From NCBI GenBank assembly GCA_029718625.1, contig CM056376.1, forward strand, positions 120,241,264 to 120,305,263: a stretch of DNA of 64,000 bases, written 5' to 3'. Source of the stretch: Synaphobranchus kaupii. Taxonomy: Eukaryota > Chordata > Actinopteri > Anguilliformes > Synaphobranchidae. The position numbers were made by a program, and so were the translations under genes. The notes below the pieces were generated by a model that was not told the origin of the DNA, searched no databases, and saw only the letters and a program-made list of their open reading frames with translations. Shown piece by piece: positions 23,330-35,452 of the stretch (positions are counted from its first letter, which is position 1; each line of letters opens with the position of its first letter).

Positions 23330-25443
23330 TCAGCCTCTTGGAAAACCGAAGGCATAATTACAATCATGTGCCCATTCCATTTGTACTGCTCTCCACCAGG
23401 ACTCATTCACTGCAAAACAATAGCCTAAATGTGTTACTTACATTTTTTTTTAATTCCACAAAAGCAGACAATTCCATGTCTTAAGTTTTGTTACAAAAAC
23501 AATTCGGACTGATGTAAGTCCTAAACAACTATCTTTGGTTTTTCTCTGAAGCTTGATTAGGATTGGTTTTGTTTTGTTCCGCAAAAACATATAATACTTA
23601 TGTGCTAAATCACTGTACCTCCCCTCAAAAATCACTGGTCAACAAGCAAGAGGCAGAGACATGGATATAGTAAGCAGAGACCAGGATAATACCTTGAAAG
23701 GAAAACTGTCTGGCAGCACGGAGGAGCTTGAGCTTTCTAGGCACCTCAGTCGCGGTCTATGCCATCATTTGCTACAAATCAGGCCAAGATCACGTGAAGT
23801 GAGGAAAAAGCCAGTTTAATGTGAGAAATGGCAATATGGTTAATGTTAGGGATCTTGATCTGGTTTGAACAGAATGATGATGCTTCATCAGATCTTAAAA
23901 CTGTGAAGGCTGTGGATTGAAGCATATGGTGAGAGCTCCAGCTCTCGTCTGCACCGACACAACCAGTGTGATGTGATAATGTACATCCCTGGGGATTTAA
24001 GCAGGGGTGTGTTCAGGATGAAAACACTGCTATATTACCACCTCCAAACATTCTGCAATTCTTCGCAACAGCCATTAAGATGTTTACCCCCATTTGGTTG
24101 TGTCAGGTTTGTAGTCAGAAGCATCTATTGACAGATTTAAGCAATGGTGCTTTTGATGTTGGTATACAGTCCAAATACACCATCTGGATATCCAATACAA
24201 CACAGTTTATGGAAAAGTTCCTTCCTGCCCATTATACAACCGAAATATACTTTTATTCCTATATATGGAGATAAAATATACTGGTGTTTTTGTCAGTTCT
24301 GTAACAGGGATAAATATATTTGTATAATGTTTTCTGAATTTAAAAACACATACCAATAATTTGTATAGAAAATGTATTTCAAAATGTAAAGAAATATATT
24401 GTAAAATATACAAATTTAATTTCTACTTTGGTGTCATTTGGTTATATCAGCATATAAACAACATAATGCAAGTTAAGAAAAAAATCACAGTATATTGGTA
24501 TGTACTGAAAGAATACATACCAAATTTGGAGTGCCTCATTATTCAATGAATTACAATATATTTTTAAATATATGGCAATATATTTCCACTGTGAAAAGGG
24601 AACACAGCTGCATTCAGTCACAGGGTACCAGGTGAAATTTGTAAGGGGTGCCATGTGAATGACAAGCTTGAGACTGGCCTTTTTATTTATTTTATTCACT
24701 ATCAGGTCATTTGTTTCCGTATCCCTACTTCAGTGTCTGCAGTCATCATAGATTTTAAAAAAGCAAGAGTTTGCTGTAATAGTGTCTTTATTAAGGTTGT
24801 AAATATCAATACACAGCTGTGAAACCACAAACAAAATGAATATGAAAGAACAAAAGATTTTGAAATTTGACTGAATAAGGCAAATGACCCAGGCTGGGGG
24901 GCATACCTGTGCCTGAATGCATTGTCTCCCTCCTTCCTCTGACCAGTCTTATTCTCTGGCCCTCCCCCCATCCATGTCTCTCCCTGGACCTGGAGATGGT
25001 ATCATCTTCCTCATACACCACCTTCCAGCTCTAACAGAATTTTTGAAATGAAAAATTGTAATTATTGCTTGGCATAGCTGAATTGTTTGTCATCAAAAAT
25101 TCAATTGGAACCAGTTATAATAGATCCTCTATTGGAAATCCAGTCAAGGAACTGTCACTTTGGCTTGCCATAGACAGGGATAGGAAAATGTAATTTTCAC
25201 AAACCATGATTCTTTCAACATTCTTTCCTGGTTGTTGTTACAACAGCTACCCATTACCTCGGGGGTAAGGCCAGCCGGTAGATGCCTTGACCGCATGGTT
25301 TCACCTGCGCTGAGAAGATCAGAGTTCTGGCTTTGCCTCCTGGAGCTTCCTGGGCAGGAAATCTGCTAACTGGGTAATGGGCGGAACCCATGGAGTAGAA
25401 TATTGATTTAGGTTCTGTTTTGAGGGGGGGTGGCGGTGGCATT
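23330..25443 (-). CDS. Predicted three-exon gene, product unrecognised
   Basis: I do not recognise this protein. Three GC-rich minus-strand exons join in phase: 25443-25259 (ATG, 61 codons plus AG), 25028-24907 (1 + 40 codons + 1) and 23409-23330 (TG + 25 codons + TGA), about 128 residues. Donors are CCCGAG|GTAATG and GCACAG|GTATGC; acceptors are TGTTAGAG|C and the strong TATTGTTTTGCAG|TG. Exon 1 opens with a proline run (MPPPPPLKTEPKS), exon 2 is charged (WKVVYEEDDTISRS, then Arg/Gly-rich), exon 3 is NESWWRAVQMEW to a GFPRG end. There is no signal peptide, membrane span or known domain. The exon 1 frame stays open upstream to about 25551 with an acceptor-like CTCTCCCAG at about 25470, so more 5' exons are possible. 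The chain is inference from splice signals and phase; a pseudogene or chance remains possible. Confidence 0.45.
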
Positions 25444-25559
25444 TTCTGAGGATAGACCTTTGTTTGGGTGGGTCTGGGAGAGGAGATTTGGGTGTTATTT
25501 GAAAGGATCCTGGTACCTTGTTGTTTTTCATTATTTCTCCAGACTTCAGGAATGCATTA

Positions 25560-26072
25560 TCTTTCTATCACACACGTCCTTTCACTAGGCCTCAAATACT
25601 GTGTAACAAGAACCTGGGAGATCAGCCTTGCCATCTATTGCTAGAGGCTACAAGATTTGTATTCTGAGTACGATTTAAAAAGCAATAGCAAAGTGTTTTC
25701 TTTCCATGTGTTTTCATGGTGACATTCCTTGCCGTCCATCACAGAGAGTGTGGTAATCTCGTTTATTTGACTGAGTGAAGGTTAATACTGTCAGCTTTGC
25801 ACTAAACATCAAAGGGAGAGTTGGCAACGCTGCAACAAAAAAAAAAGGTAATCAAAGGCTTATGATCCAATTCATGGGTGACATCATCAGAAGGGGCCCC
25901 AAATGAGAAACACCTGCTTGTATGCAGGGATCAGTTTAGTGTGTCCACTGTCCATGTCCATTAATATACACATCTGCACCCACTATTAGCCCAGTCAGAT
26001 GATATAAAGGTCAGTGGATTTGTGTCTGCTCTGAGCTAATGCCCATGGACAAGATGTTTCACACATCTGCAT
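25560..26072. other. Intergenic or intronic DNA
   Basis: No feature recognised apart from an A10 run near 25837. Confidence 0.4.
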
Positions 26073-26079
26073 GTGATGC

Positions 26080-26257
26080 TATACGATGCAATACCACTCT
26101 CCAGACTTAGCTGGCCTACATCAGACCTGATGACAATGTGGAAAGATTATCAAGATAGTACCATGGACAAGAATAATTTCATAGCTTCACCTCTGCAGTC
26201 TACAGGGAAATCTGAATTCTTATCAGGAAGTCTCATTATGAGAAGACAAGTACAGCA
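26080..26257 (+). other. Candidate plus-strand exon
   Basis: An open frame (…MTMWKDYQDSTMDKNNF… to MRRQVQQ) ends exactly at CAGCAAG|GTGAGA, a good 5' splice site, and CACTCTCCAG upstream (near 26103) could be its acceptor. It lies antisense to the predicted gene to its left and has no recognised domain. Low confidence. Confidence 0.2.
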
Positions 26258-26299
26258 AGGTGAGACCTTACTTCCTCCTCTTAACTGAGACAAAAATGT

Positions 26300-27085
26300 G
26301 AAACCGTAATAGCATGTGAACATTAATTATAACCTCACCCTTTAATTGCTACTTGACAGAAGACATACTGTAAACTTAAGCTGCAGTTGAACAGGATGAT
26401 ATCCACTGGTGATCAGTAGCTTCCTGGCACTGTTGAATCATCTTTTCTTTTGTTGTGAATTTGTTTTGCTCTTGGTTGAATTGTGCCGTACACACTGAAG
26501 ATGTGGTGAATTAAGCTCGTCCTCAGAGATAAAATTCTGTTGCCATTACTGGGGTCACCAGCTTTTCCAAAACAGTTTCTCACCTGAATTTCCATCATCC
26601 CTCAGAATTAGAGTCATTAGGGTGACAAAGCCTTTGATCACAAGTGTTAGACAATTATCACATTACACCTCCCCAGTCATCCATGTTGATAAGGGAATTG
26701 CCGCTTAATGACGTCAACTGCCACTGTCACATGCTGCATTCAGTGTGGTTATTTGAATCACAGAACCATGTGACGGTAGCATATTTTTATAGTGTTGTTC
26801 TACATGATTGTTTTTCATCTGTGGGAAGAGCCTGCAGTGCAGTTATATCACGTGCACAAAAAATTATAAATAGAAGGAAATTCATGACAATGAACTGGTT
26901 TGCAGCAAGGGCAGGCTAATAAATAATTAAATGGATTAAAAACAGATGGACAAAATTCAATGAAAATGCAAGGCTTAAACTTGATTGTGATTGAATTTAA
27001 TCATGGCCAGTGTTTTTCCCAGTATCCTCTGTCATTGCTTGACGATGCTTTGGTGTAAACTTGTTCATATGAAGACGCATATCTT
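26300..27085. other. Intergenic DNA
   Basis: A strong minus-strand donor, AAATTCAG|GTGAGAAAC, is present at about 26594, but the sequence before it does not read as protein. Nothing else recognised. Confidence 0.4.
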
Positions 27086-27090
27086 TTGGT

Positions 27091-27262
27091 GTCCCGGTGG
27101 GGTAGCCTGTAATAGCACCATCCACATGCTCATTGCAAGCCGCGACGTCAGTGGTTCGTATCCGGTGGCGCGGCCTTTGTCGGATGTCTCTCCCTCTCTC
27201 TCGCTCCCATTCTTTTTGTCTCTCTACACTGTGCTGTACAATGCAGCTGAAAAGCCCTAAAT
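27091..27262 (+). mobile_element. tRNA-derived SINE
   Basis: Begins GTCCCGGTGGGGTAGCCTGT and carries a near-perfect RNA polymerase III B box, GGTTCGTATCC, at 27153-27163; the A box near 27103 is weak. After the tRNA-like head comes a pyrimidine-rich body (GTCTCTCCCTCTCTCTCGC, TTGTCTCTCTACACTG) and an A-rich end (AAAAGCCCTAAATATATA). The head-plus-'ctttgtcgcatgtc'-like body matches a SINE type common in teleosts. It is not a functional tRNA gene: the cloverleaf cannot be completed. Confidence 0.75.
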
Positions 27263-27639
27263 ATATACACTATGTAAAAAAATTATAATATGTAACTGAC
27301 ATGTTTGGAAGCATAATTGTTAATTCCTAGAATCAAGTCCAGAGGGAGTGTTGTCATGTCAGGTGTGCAGACTTGCTTGGGCTCAAACGGCCTCAGGAGA
27401 TTTGTGGCTCGATGAAAGAAATGTTGGAGTGCATCAAGAGTTGTAATATTTTTCCAGACTGCACAACATATCTGAATGATTTGATACATTGGCTATTCAT
27501 TGTTTTGACCGTGCTGTGCATCTGCTGAGCCAGTGTTTGTATTCATTTTTTAGTTGTGCAGTCTCACAGTATTTTTAATATTTGGATTCCTCTACTCCAG
27601 TAGATCATTTCAATGAGGCTTTCACCACGGTTCACGATT

Positions 27640-28215
27640 CACTTGAGCCGTTCGCCTAATTTCTAAACCCTTGTATAGCACAACAGCTCCCCAAGGTGAG
27701 CCAGCACAAGGGGTATTTGGTGAGATGTCAATCTCCAGGTCCACAGACCCAGGATGTAAATTGCGGTATTTGAAATGGGACGACACAGCAGAAGACCAAC
27801 TGCCCCACCTTGTTTCGCTCAGCTCAGGTGGGAGTTTCGTTGGTAGGTTCTCAAGAAGCGCTGTGTAGTGCCACGTTCTGCTAGGGCAATTCTTAAAAGC
27901 CATTTTTAACAATTCACACAAGTTTGTCAACAAACAAATGAAAAAAAATTCAAACAAGAAACACAAATAAAATGTGCAAACCATAATTGTCTGTGCCATC
28001 TGTTGACTCTTCTGTGACTATAGACATGCTGTTGGCAGGCTCGATCAGGATTTTTACTTGTTTGCATATGTTTGAGTGCATCAGCAGCCTGTGACACATA
28101 CTTCTGCTTAAGCTGTTTTGCAGAGGGGATTGCCGAACCATTGATTATATGCTTATTGTGAAAAGCACGTGATTTGGGATTATCCAGTTTTTCGAGTTGA
28201 ATGTTTGCAGTCAAA
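27640..28215 (-). pseudogene. hAT-like transposase remnant
   Basis: Two minus-strand frames carry consecutive pieces. The upstream one reads MTANIQLEKLDNPKSRAFHN…INGSAIPSAKQLKQKYV; the downstream one reads LPPELSETRWGSWSSAVSSH…LHPGSVDLEID. The order and the 'TRW-x-SW' motif fit hAT-derived transposase proteins of the kind related to CGGBP1/ZBED-type genes. A frameshift near 27950-28000 and later stops mark it as dead. The first half of the protein, any BED finger and the terminal repeats were not found. Confidence 0.5.
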
Positions 28216-28259
28216 AATGCATTTGCAAATTGATGACAAAGGAATGACAGCTATCTGCT

Positions 28260-30055
28260 GCTCAAACTTCCGTTGTGCTCTGCTGACAGATTATTCCCCC
28301 TTGTTCTTGGTCTCTGTACAACATAGATAGTTTTTTTTATTTTTTAAATGATTATACATGTACATTGAATCTGTGTGTGTGATGTACCAGACCGATATTT
28401 GTGCACTCGGTCACTCAAATATATATTTTTTTGTGTGTGTGTTTTTTAATGCCATTCCATCTCTGTTTACTTTCCTTCCTCTCCGTGTGATAAGAAAACA
28501 CATTGCTTTTATGAGGGTCACAATTAACAACTAATTGGATCAAGTTCCTATGGGGACCCCACAAGGCTAACAATTGCAATGCCAGTTAAATCCCTGTGTG
28601 ACACATACTTAAAAAAGACTTGTGAGCCTAGTAATTACTTAGGTCACATATCCTTATTTAATTGCTTAGAGGTCTTCGTCAAAGGCCACTCTAAATTTCA
28701 CATCCGTTCATAAACCTAGATATTTACTGAGACAGTTCAGCATACACATGTATGGGGTACGATGGCAGCTAACAGTCTATTGAGTAGCCTGTTTTCAGGT
28801 CTAGCGCGTTAATCTCTACACCATGCTGTCGCCCCTGTTTATAGCCATGCTTTATTGTTTTTTCCCCATTCCCTCCATCACAGCATCCCAAAGGATCACC
28901 GCCACTGTTTGTAAAGAGACAGGCAAATTTCTCTATTTCAGCATCTAACATGGTCTCTGAGATTAGAGGGACTTTCTACACAAGGTGGTGAGCTATGGTG
29001 TTTCCTGGTCAGGTCTGCTGTCTGTTCTGGTTCCCCTCCCCGGTGGTGGAATGAGGTTGGCACTGTGGCCCTACCTGAAACCCTACCTATCTTCCAGTCC
29101 CAGACAGGCCTGTTCAGACTGCACCATGGCACTCCTGACTCTTTTAAACATCCTTTCTTTTTGGATTTACTTTTGGGATAATGTCATAGGTATAGCTGCG
29201 TACACATAGGTATTCTGTATAGGGGTATGTACTGTTGTTTACAAAATGAATTGTTCATTTGTTCAGTTAATTTTATACTTCTTGATTATAAAAAGGCCTT
29301 CTGTTTTGTGCCTTCTTTGCATCATCAAACATTTTGTATTGATGAGACTAACTCTAACAGACATGTTTTCTTTCATGAATTGCTCTGGTAAAAACATATA
29401 CTAAGTGATTGTAAAGTAATTGAAATGTTTGAGAATGCTGGAACTACTTTATTTTGTAAGCTTTTTTCCCTTTTTCAGAAATCCCAATCCCAATTAATCA
29501 TCAGCGTGCATTCGTGAAATCTGCTCTATTGATTTGGGAGAGTGCAGACAAGCTCTCCTCCATGTGATGCTTTTAGCTTCCTATCAGGCCAAAGGCTGTG
29601 TCTCCATCAGTGCCCTTCCATACTATTGAGTATGCTTGTTGAGTACACTGGATGAGAACGTTAAGTAGGCAAAATGTTTTCTAAATGTAGTGGACTTAAA
29701 ATCCCCGGATGACACATATCATTTCTGGGTTTTCTCTGATAATAGTATGGAGGCTATTTGTTGCATACTGTATGTCACTAAACAGTATGCAGTAAGCAGT
29801 ACATAGTATGCTAGTACATAGGACATGGTAGATAGGGCTCTGATTTGGACGTAGCCACAGTCTACAAGCAGTACTCAAGTTGTAAAAATAAATCAGGGGG
29901 GATGGTGGATTTTATCATATGGGGACATAATTTGTGCTGATAACGGCGCAGAGGGTGGGAGACCAACTCTGTACCCTTTTGATTATTGTTAAAGCATAAA
30001 GATAATGATTATACTCCTAAAACAACATGCATGTTATGGATGTTAGGTGTCAGAT
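28260..30055. other. Intergenic DNA
   Basis: No gene recognised. 28985-29135 reads like a degraded dispersed repeat (CCGGTGGTGGAATGAGGTTG), but family assignment is not possible. Confidence 0.4.
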
Positions 30056-30061
30056 ACTCCT

Positions 30062-30166
30062 GTCATTGCTCTTGACCAAGGCACCTCAGAATTGGAGTCG
30101 GTCCCCGGGCTGCCATGGCACCACTTACATTTGACTTAGGGTCAAATGCAGAGGACAATTAGTGCA
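30062..30166 (+). repeat. Degenerate short interspersed repeat
   Basis: TGCTCTTGACCAAGGCAC, GTCCCCGGGCTGCCATGG and GGGTCAAATGCAGAGGACAA are three words, in order, of a very common fish repeat ('ttgagcaaggcac … ccccgggcgctg … ggttaaatgcagaggacaa'). Central portions have been lost. Confidence 0.55.
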
Positions 30167-30169
30167 AAA

Positions 30170-30720
30170 TAATTTTTTCACTTTAATTTAAAGGGGGGGA
30201 GGGGCTCAAAAAATGTGGTTATAATGGAAGTCTATGGTACAAATCTTGTAGGTTAACAGTCCCAACGTACCTTTTTGTTCAATCTGACATTATACAAAAA
30301 GTAAAAATGCACCAAAATCAATCTTTTCATTTATTATTCAGATGGATCAGCTGATGATACTAATAATAAAGTCAAATTTGTTTTTAGAATATTGAATTAT
30401 AGTGTATTTTTCAAAAAAGCAGTTACTGGTATATGATCAAAACTGGTATCTAAAGGGTTAATTTTTAATCGTGATTAATTAAATCATTATGTAAATTAAA
30501 CAAGAACCCCTTCATGAAAAAATGGAGGAAAACAATTAGAAAAATATTGATCTATCATCATTTTATTGCAGTTCAAATACAAATCTTTTATGTTAACATT
30601 CCCAATGTTACTTTTTTTAACAGGGCATTAAGTGCAAATTGAAACTGTTTACAAAATATGAAAATATATTAAAAATTATACAGATAATACAAAATAGGAC
30701 CAATTTTGTCAATGGCTGCC
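30170..30720. repeat. AT-rich region with a diverged internal duplication
   Basis: The phrase TACAAATCTTGTAGGTTAACAG near 30239 recurs in diverged form (TACAAATCTTTTATGTTAACAT) near 30580, each followed by TCCCAA and poly-T. Otherwise nothing is recognised. Confidence 0.4.
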
Positions 30721-30934
30721 TACTCCACTCTCCCCGAACATGATTAGCTGACGTTAATGCTAGCCTAGTTAATGAAGTTCAAGTCCTCATCTTTTAGCTA
30801 GCTAGCTAGCATTAGTTGGCTAGCTAGCTAACAAGAGAGAAAAACGTAGCTAAGCTCCAAACTAACATTGTTATTGCTTATGTCCAGAGATTCCACCTTT
30901 GGTGACTAAAGTAATGAGTAATGACTAAGACTGA

Positions 30935-31010
30935 CTCTTGACTTACCTGTAATGTTATTTTTTGTCTTTTTAAATATGAAGTCCCAGAGAGCGCTGTCCT
31001 CCTGGGCTGG
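30935..31010 (-). other. Candidate transposon-derived exon with perfect donor
   Basis: On the minus strand an open frame reading EDSALWDFIFKKTKNNIT ends at CATTACAG|GTAAGTCAAG, a consensus 5' splice site, and is preceded by GCAACCCAG. The 'SALWDFF'-like start recalls BED zinc-finger domains of hAT transposons, but no zinc ligands follow in view. The surrounding GCTAGCTAGC-rich sequence and the following GGTTGCACC phrases suggest a transposon context. Confidence 0.25.
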
Positions 31011-31556
31011 GTTGCACCGGTCATACGTAAGTTCGTGACTAAGTTTGCGCGTAAAGTATTTACTAGGTCCTTAGTTGCTAGTTTTGCTACTAGTTAGTTT
31101 CAAACTATCGCTTTACTAAATTTGGTTGCACCACCAATACGTAAGTAATGTCTTAGCTAATGAAAACTAAGTAATGCTTAGTTCAATGCTAAGGTAAACA
31201 TTGTCGCTTTATCATGACGATAACAAATCCATAACCAATCAATCAACAAGCTACAATGTAAACACGGAAATCAACTTGCATTAAGTTTAACAGGCTACTA
31301 TTTTGCATTCCATGGGAAAAAAACCAGAGTGTGTCGCTAGTGCATGATGAGATCCTGACAATGCAGGTGACTGAAACCCTCCCTTACCCGGTCAACACCA
31401 GCACCGACTGTGTGTCTCCCTGAGTAGTGGACTTCGATGGACTGTGGGGCCCATCCAAGCATGAGAACAGAGCTTTAACAGGATGAGCCACCCAGCAGCC
31501 ACAAATAATCTAGTTTTTAAGCCAATTTGTAAGATAGTTTTTTAGAGCCAATTTAA

Positions 31557-31731
31557 GGCCTGATTTATTAAGACCGTTAGCGTGTACAAAACCTTTTTAG
31601 CACACGCAAAACTAATAACACAACCAATTATTGTTGCAAAACAAATACAGTAACCAATCATTGGTCATGTTATTGGTTTTGCGCGTGCAAAAATGTTTTG
31701 CACATGCTAAAGGCCTTAGTAAATAAAGCCC
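31557..31731. mobile_element. TTAA-flanked palindromic MITE
   Basis: Flanked by TTAA at 31553-31556 and 31732-31735. The left arm starts GGCCTGATTTATTAAGACCG and the right arm, inverted, GGGCTTTATTTACTAAGGCC. The arms stay paired over about 80 bp (GCGTGTACAAAACC facing TTTTGCACATGC). The TTAA duplication points to the piggyBac or Kolobok superfamilies. 175 bp, non-coding. Confidence 0.8.
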
Positions 31732-31739
31732 TTAATGTT

Positions 31740-32700
31740 TTATTTCAATTTTGGGGAGAAACCACACAACCACTTTATAGTGTATGCAGAATGTACTGTC
31801 AGAGACTGGGAGGACAGAACAGGCAAGTTAAACCAGCTCAAATATGGCTTGTGTTTTCACAGACTCATGACCTTTTACACTTTTTGTCCATACCCTCAAT
31901 AGTCACACCTGTGAATACTGCCATGAGCTCTAATATGGCATTTTAAAAATTATGAAACCAGGTAATTTTCTCTCCAGCTTAGCCATTGCTCAAAATGAGA
32001 ATGGCATTTTAATTCTGTCAATCATCTGTCCCTCCGGCCATCTACTTCTCTGCAATATCACAAGACAGAAACAGAAAAGGGCAATTTACTCAGGCTACCA
32101 GCATATAAACAAATTAGCTTGGCTGTTCTAACAAAGCCTCCAGGTGATTATTTTTAATGGGCATTTCTGCCATTTTTTCTTTTTTTCAATTACAGTGCCA
32201 TACATGAAGATGGCCTTCATCCATGCATTTCCAGTGACACCACCTCAGTTATGTATATATGCAGTGTCTGGGAATAGTTTAACTACATGTCCACGTACAT
32301 GTAGTCAAACTAGTAGGGATACATGCACATGAATATCTCCTGCCAGCTACAACATTGGTTGCATACACCCAAAATATATTTCATGCACTTTTTTGTTTGT
32401 TATTAGCAGTAGTCTCCCAGTTTGGTTCACAGTGTTTAACTTTCTCAGGCCCTTACAGTACTATAATAATCCTTATTTACCCAGCATGCACTTTGTTGCT
32501 GTTGGCTGTTGCATGTGTATGACATCAGATTAAGGAAGTGTAAAATCAATTGCAAAATCCAAGAACTATTCTGTAATATTAGCAAATGTTCAGAAGTCAT
32601 GCATTTGGAAATAACAGAAATTTGGTACCATGAGCACTTCAGGCATGTTTAGTTGCCCAATTCATATCAATAGAGAAATTAAATGATATAATGATCTTAA
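31740..32700. other. Intergenic DNA
   Basis: No gene or element recognised. Confidence 0.45.
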
Positions 32701-32703
32701 ATG

Positions 32704-32705
<2 letters not shown>

Positions 32706-32758
<53 letters not shown>
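32706..32758. repeat. (AT)26 microsatellite
   Basis: Pure AT alternation for 53 bases, ending directly at the terminal CA of a Tc1-like element. The tyrosine/isoleucine open frame across it is an artefact. Confidence 0.98.
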
Positions 32759-32761
<3 letters not shown>

Positions 32762-33646
32762 TGAGCACCATAATTCATTGGACAGTGACACATTTTTTGT
32801 TATTTTGGTTCTGTAATCTAGCACTTTGACTTTGAAAGGATACAATTTGAGGTTGAAGATGACATTGAAGTGCAGACTGTCAGCTTTAATTTGAGGGTAT
32901 TTTCATCCATATCGGATGAACCATTTAGAAATTATAGAACCTTTTGTACAACCCGTCAAATGAGCCTCAAACCATCACTCTGCTGCCAGATATGCAGTAG
33001 ATGTGGATGGATAACTTTAAGGGTTGTTTCTCCTGACTCATTTTCCTATTGAACTCTGTGGAAGAATAAGTCAGGAGAAGAAACCCTTCAAGTTATCCAT
33101 CAATATCTACTACATATCTGGTAGCAGAGTAATGGTTTAAGGCTTGTTTGATAAGTCAGACCCTTGATGACTTAGAGCCATTTAGCCAACCTTGTGTTCC
33201 ATAATGTTCCAGTGTAATTTACAGCTAAATCTAGTCCCACCCCCCAATTCCCATAGAGATCCATTCAAATGCAGTTATAGTATCGCTTGTAGGAGTACCA
33301 GAAAATAAGATATCAAGAGTCTTTTGATGTTGTTGGGTCACAGACATCAGGAAGTCATGGCATGCAAAGGATATGTGACCAAATATTAAAAATGATTACT
33401 TTATTCTACATTATGTTAAACTGTCCAATATGTTTTGATGCCTGAAAATGGGGGAGACTATGTACAAAAGGTTCTATAATTTCTAAACAGTTCATGTGAT
33501 ATGGATGAAAATACGCTCACATTAAAGCAGACAGTCTGCACTTCAACCTCATTGTCATTGTATCCTTTCAAACTCAAAGTGCTAGAGTACAGAACCAAAA
33601 TAACAAAAAATGTGTCACTGTCCAATTAATTATGGTGCTCGATGTG
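32759..33646. mobile_element. Tc1-like foldback element A
   Basis: The left end CAGTGAGCACCATAATTCAT and the right end (inverted CACATCGAGCACCATAATTA) pair over about 195 bp and are flanked by TA-rich DNA, as for Tc1 elements. There is no transposase. The interior 32956-33328 is itself largely palindromic and matches the core of the foldback at 60499-62570. The left copy of the core's outer arm (about 200-300 bp) is missing, leaving the element asymmetric. Confidence 0.85.
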
Positions 33647-33649
33647 TAT

Positions 33650-34590
33650 ATATAAATCTGGGATAAGGTCAAACACAGTAATAGTGTCCTATTTAGAACC
33701 ATATGTAAGTGTCCCCATAAATGTTTGTAAAATGGTGTAGGCAAACAGATCCATTTGGAAAGACATATTAAATCTCATTATGTAAGATGCTGTGAAAAAT
33801 GAGATCTGAGAAACTGCACTGACAACAAATGTATTGAATTTCATTTTTAATAGAGCTCAGCTCTGTGTACCATTGAGAAGGCCTCCCAGCTGTTCTCCAT
33901 TATAAGAGAGTTAAGCGATGCCACTCGCTGACCACCTTTCCCCATTTGATCATTGCAGTGTGAAACCATGGACCTGAACAAAATGCCTTTTTACATGTCT
34001 AATGTATTTGATAACTGCAGTATTTTTTTTCAATTGGCTGTATGGTATTTAGTAAGGAGAGACAGCAATAATTCATCATAAAAGTCATGCAAGATTTAAC
34101 ATGGTGTAAATAACTGAGCTTGTAGAAATTCCCTCAGCAGCCCCTGCTAACGGTGAGTGGTGGGAAAGCACGGGGCATGCTTGAACTGATATCCGCCAGG
34201 CTCTTTCGCCATTCTAAACATAATTTGCTGTCTCGTTTAGTATCCATCCATTATTCATGCCGATTCTTGGCCGGGGAGAGAGCAGAGGTGCGGCCCGCCG
34301 AAACTCCGGAGGTGGGGTGGGGGGGTGACCCTGTGGTGGATCGGCATTGGGCTTAACCCGCCTCATTTTAGCCCCAGCCCTGTTCTCCTGGTTGAAAAGT
34401 TAATGATATGCAGCCACATTTATGACTGGCCAGGCTGTTGGTTGTTAGTTGTATAGGCTTGACCTGGAAAATGGTCTGTCTAAGTGAGAGTGAGGTATTC
34501 TCAAGTGGTCAGCATTCAAATGATGGGCAATGATCAAGAGGATGCAGAAACATATCTTTCTCTAAAGGTTTCCTGTCAAGTAACCTGGCT
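33650..34590. promoter_or_regulatory. Intergenic DNA with a possible conserved block
   Basis: 33850-34400 is repeat-poor with raised GC at 34150-34380. A good plus-strand donor, GCTAACG|GTGAGTGG, lies at about 34152, but no open exon supports it. Regulatory status is a guess. Confidence 0.2.
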
Positions 34591-34594
34591 TTCA

Positions 34595-34610
34595 GGGGGG
34601 GGGGGGGGGG
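34595..34610. repeat. G16 homopolymer
   Basis: Sixteen G after CTTTCA. Confidence 0.9.
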
Positions 34611-35452
34611 TATGCAAACAGCATTACTATAGGCCACAGCATTTAAGAAACAACAGGAAGAGAAAATGTTGTGGCATTCTGCAAAAACTACTATTACCTA
34701 TAATTTCTACAGCACAGACTGGATTACTGTTATGTCCTGTCTTTTTCACCCCATCACCAGGCATTGACTGAATCAAGCAAACAACTTCAGAATGATTTAA
34801 AATATTTGATAAGCTGTTTATTTCTGCAGTGAATTAATTGTTTGCATTCTGCGCTGCAGCATACAGAGAATAGTGACAAAATATAAATAACAAAATTCGA
34901 CAGTGTTTCTTGTTTCTCTTTTAATTAAAAACGTCAATTAAAACTGGCAAATTTGGATATTGCCTTAAACATAATCCATTCTCTCTTGTTTACACTCTCC
35001 AAAAAACAGTGAAACATCAAGACGACACAACTTCAAAGAACGTATGGATATTACTATTTACAACTCTTGCCTTTTGGCAAACAATGCTTAGAGCTTATCG
35101 GAAATTGACTTTCAAATGTATAATGCAAGAAAAGAAATATACAATTATGTAATACAAAGATCCAAAAAATACTATTAAAAACCCTTATTATAAATGGCAG
35201 CACTATATTTATAAACTGCAAATGTTGACATTTTACATATAAGTACAAATTTGTAATTATTTGAAAATTCTGTTGAGGTAGTACCCTCTTAAGTCAGTTA
35301 TTATAATGTTAAAATACTGAATAAACAATACACACTTTGTATATACAATACAGAAAATCTAGTACTTTCTTTCCTTATTTCATTAAAGTAACTGTATTCC
35401 TTTGGTAAACATAACTGTCAGAAATGTGCAGTCTCCAAGTGTCAGGTTTCAC

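Noticed and set aside
27091..27175. tRNA gene
   Set aside because: B box is good, but A box is weak and stems do not pair into a cloverleaf; a SINE head explains it.
32639..32845. 68-codon frame with (YI)n
   Set aside because: Translation of the (AT)26 tract.
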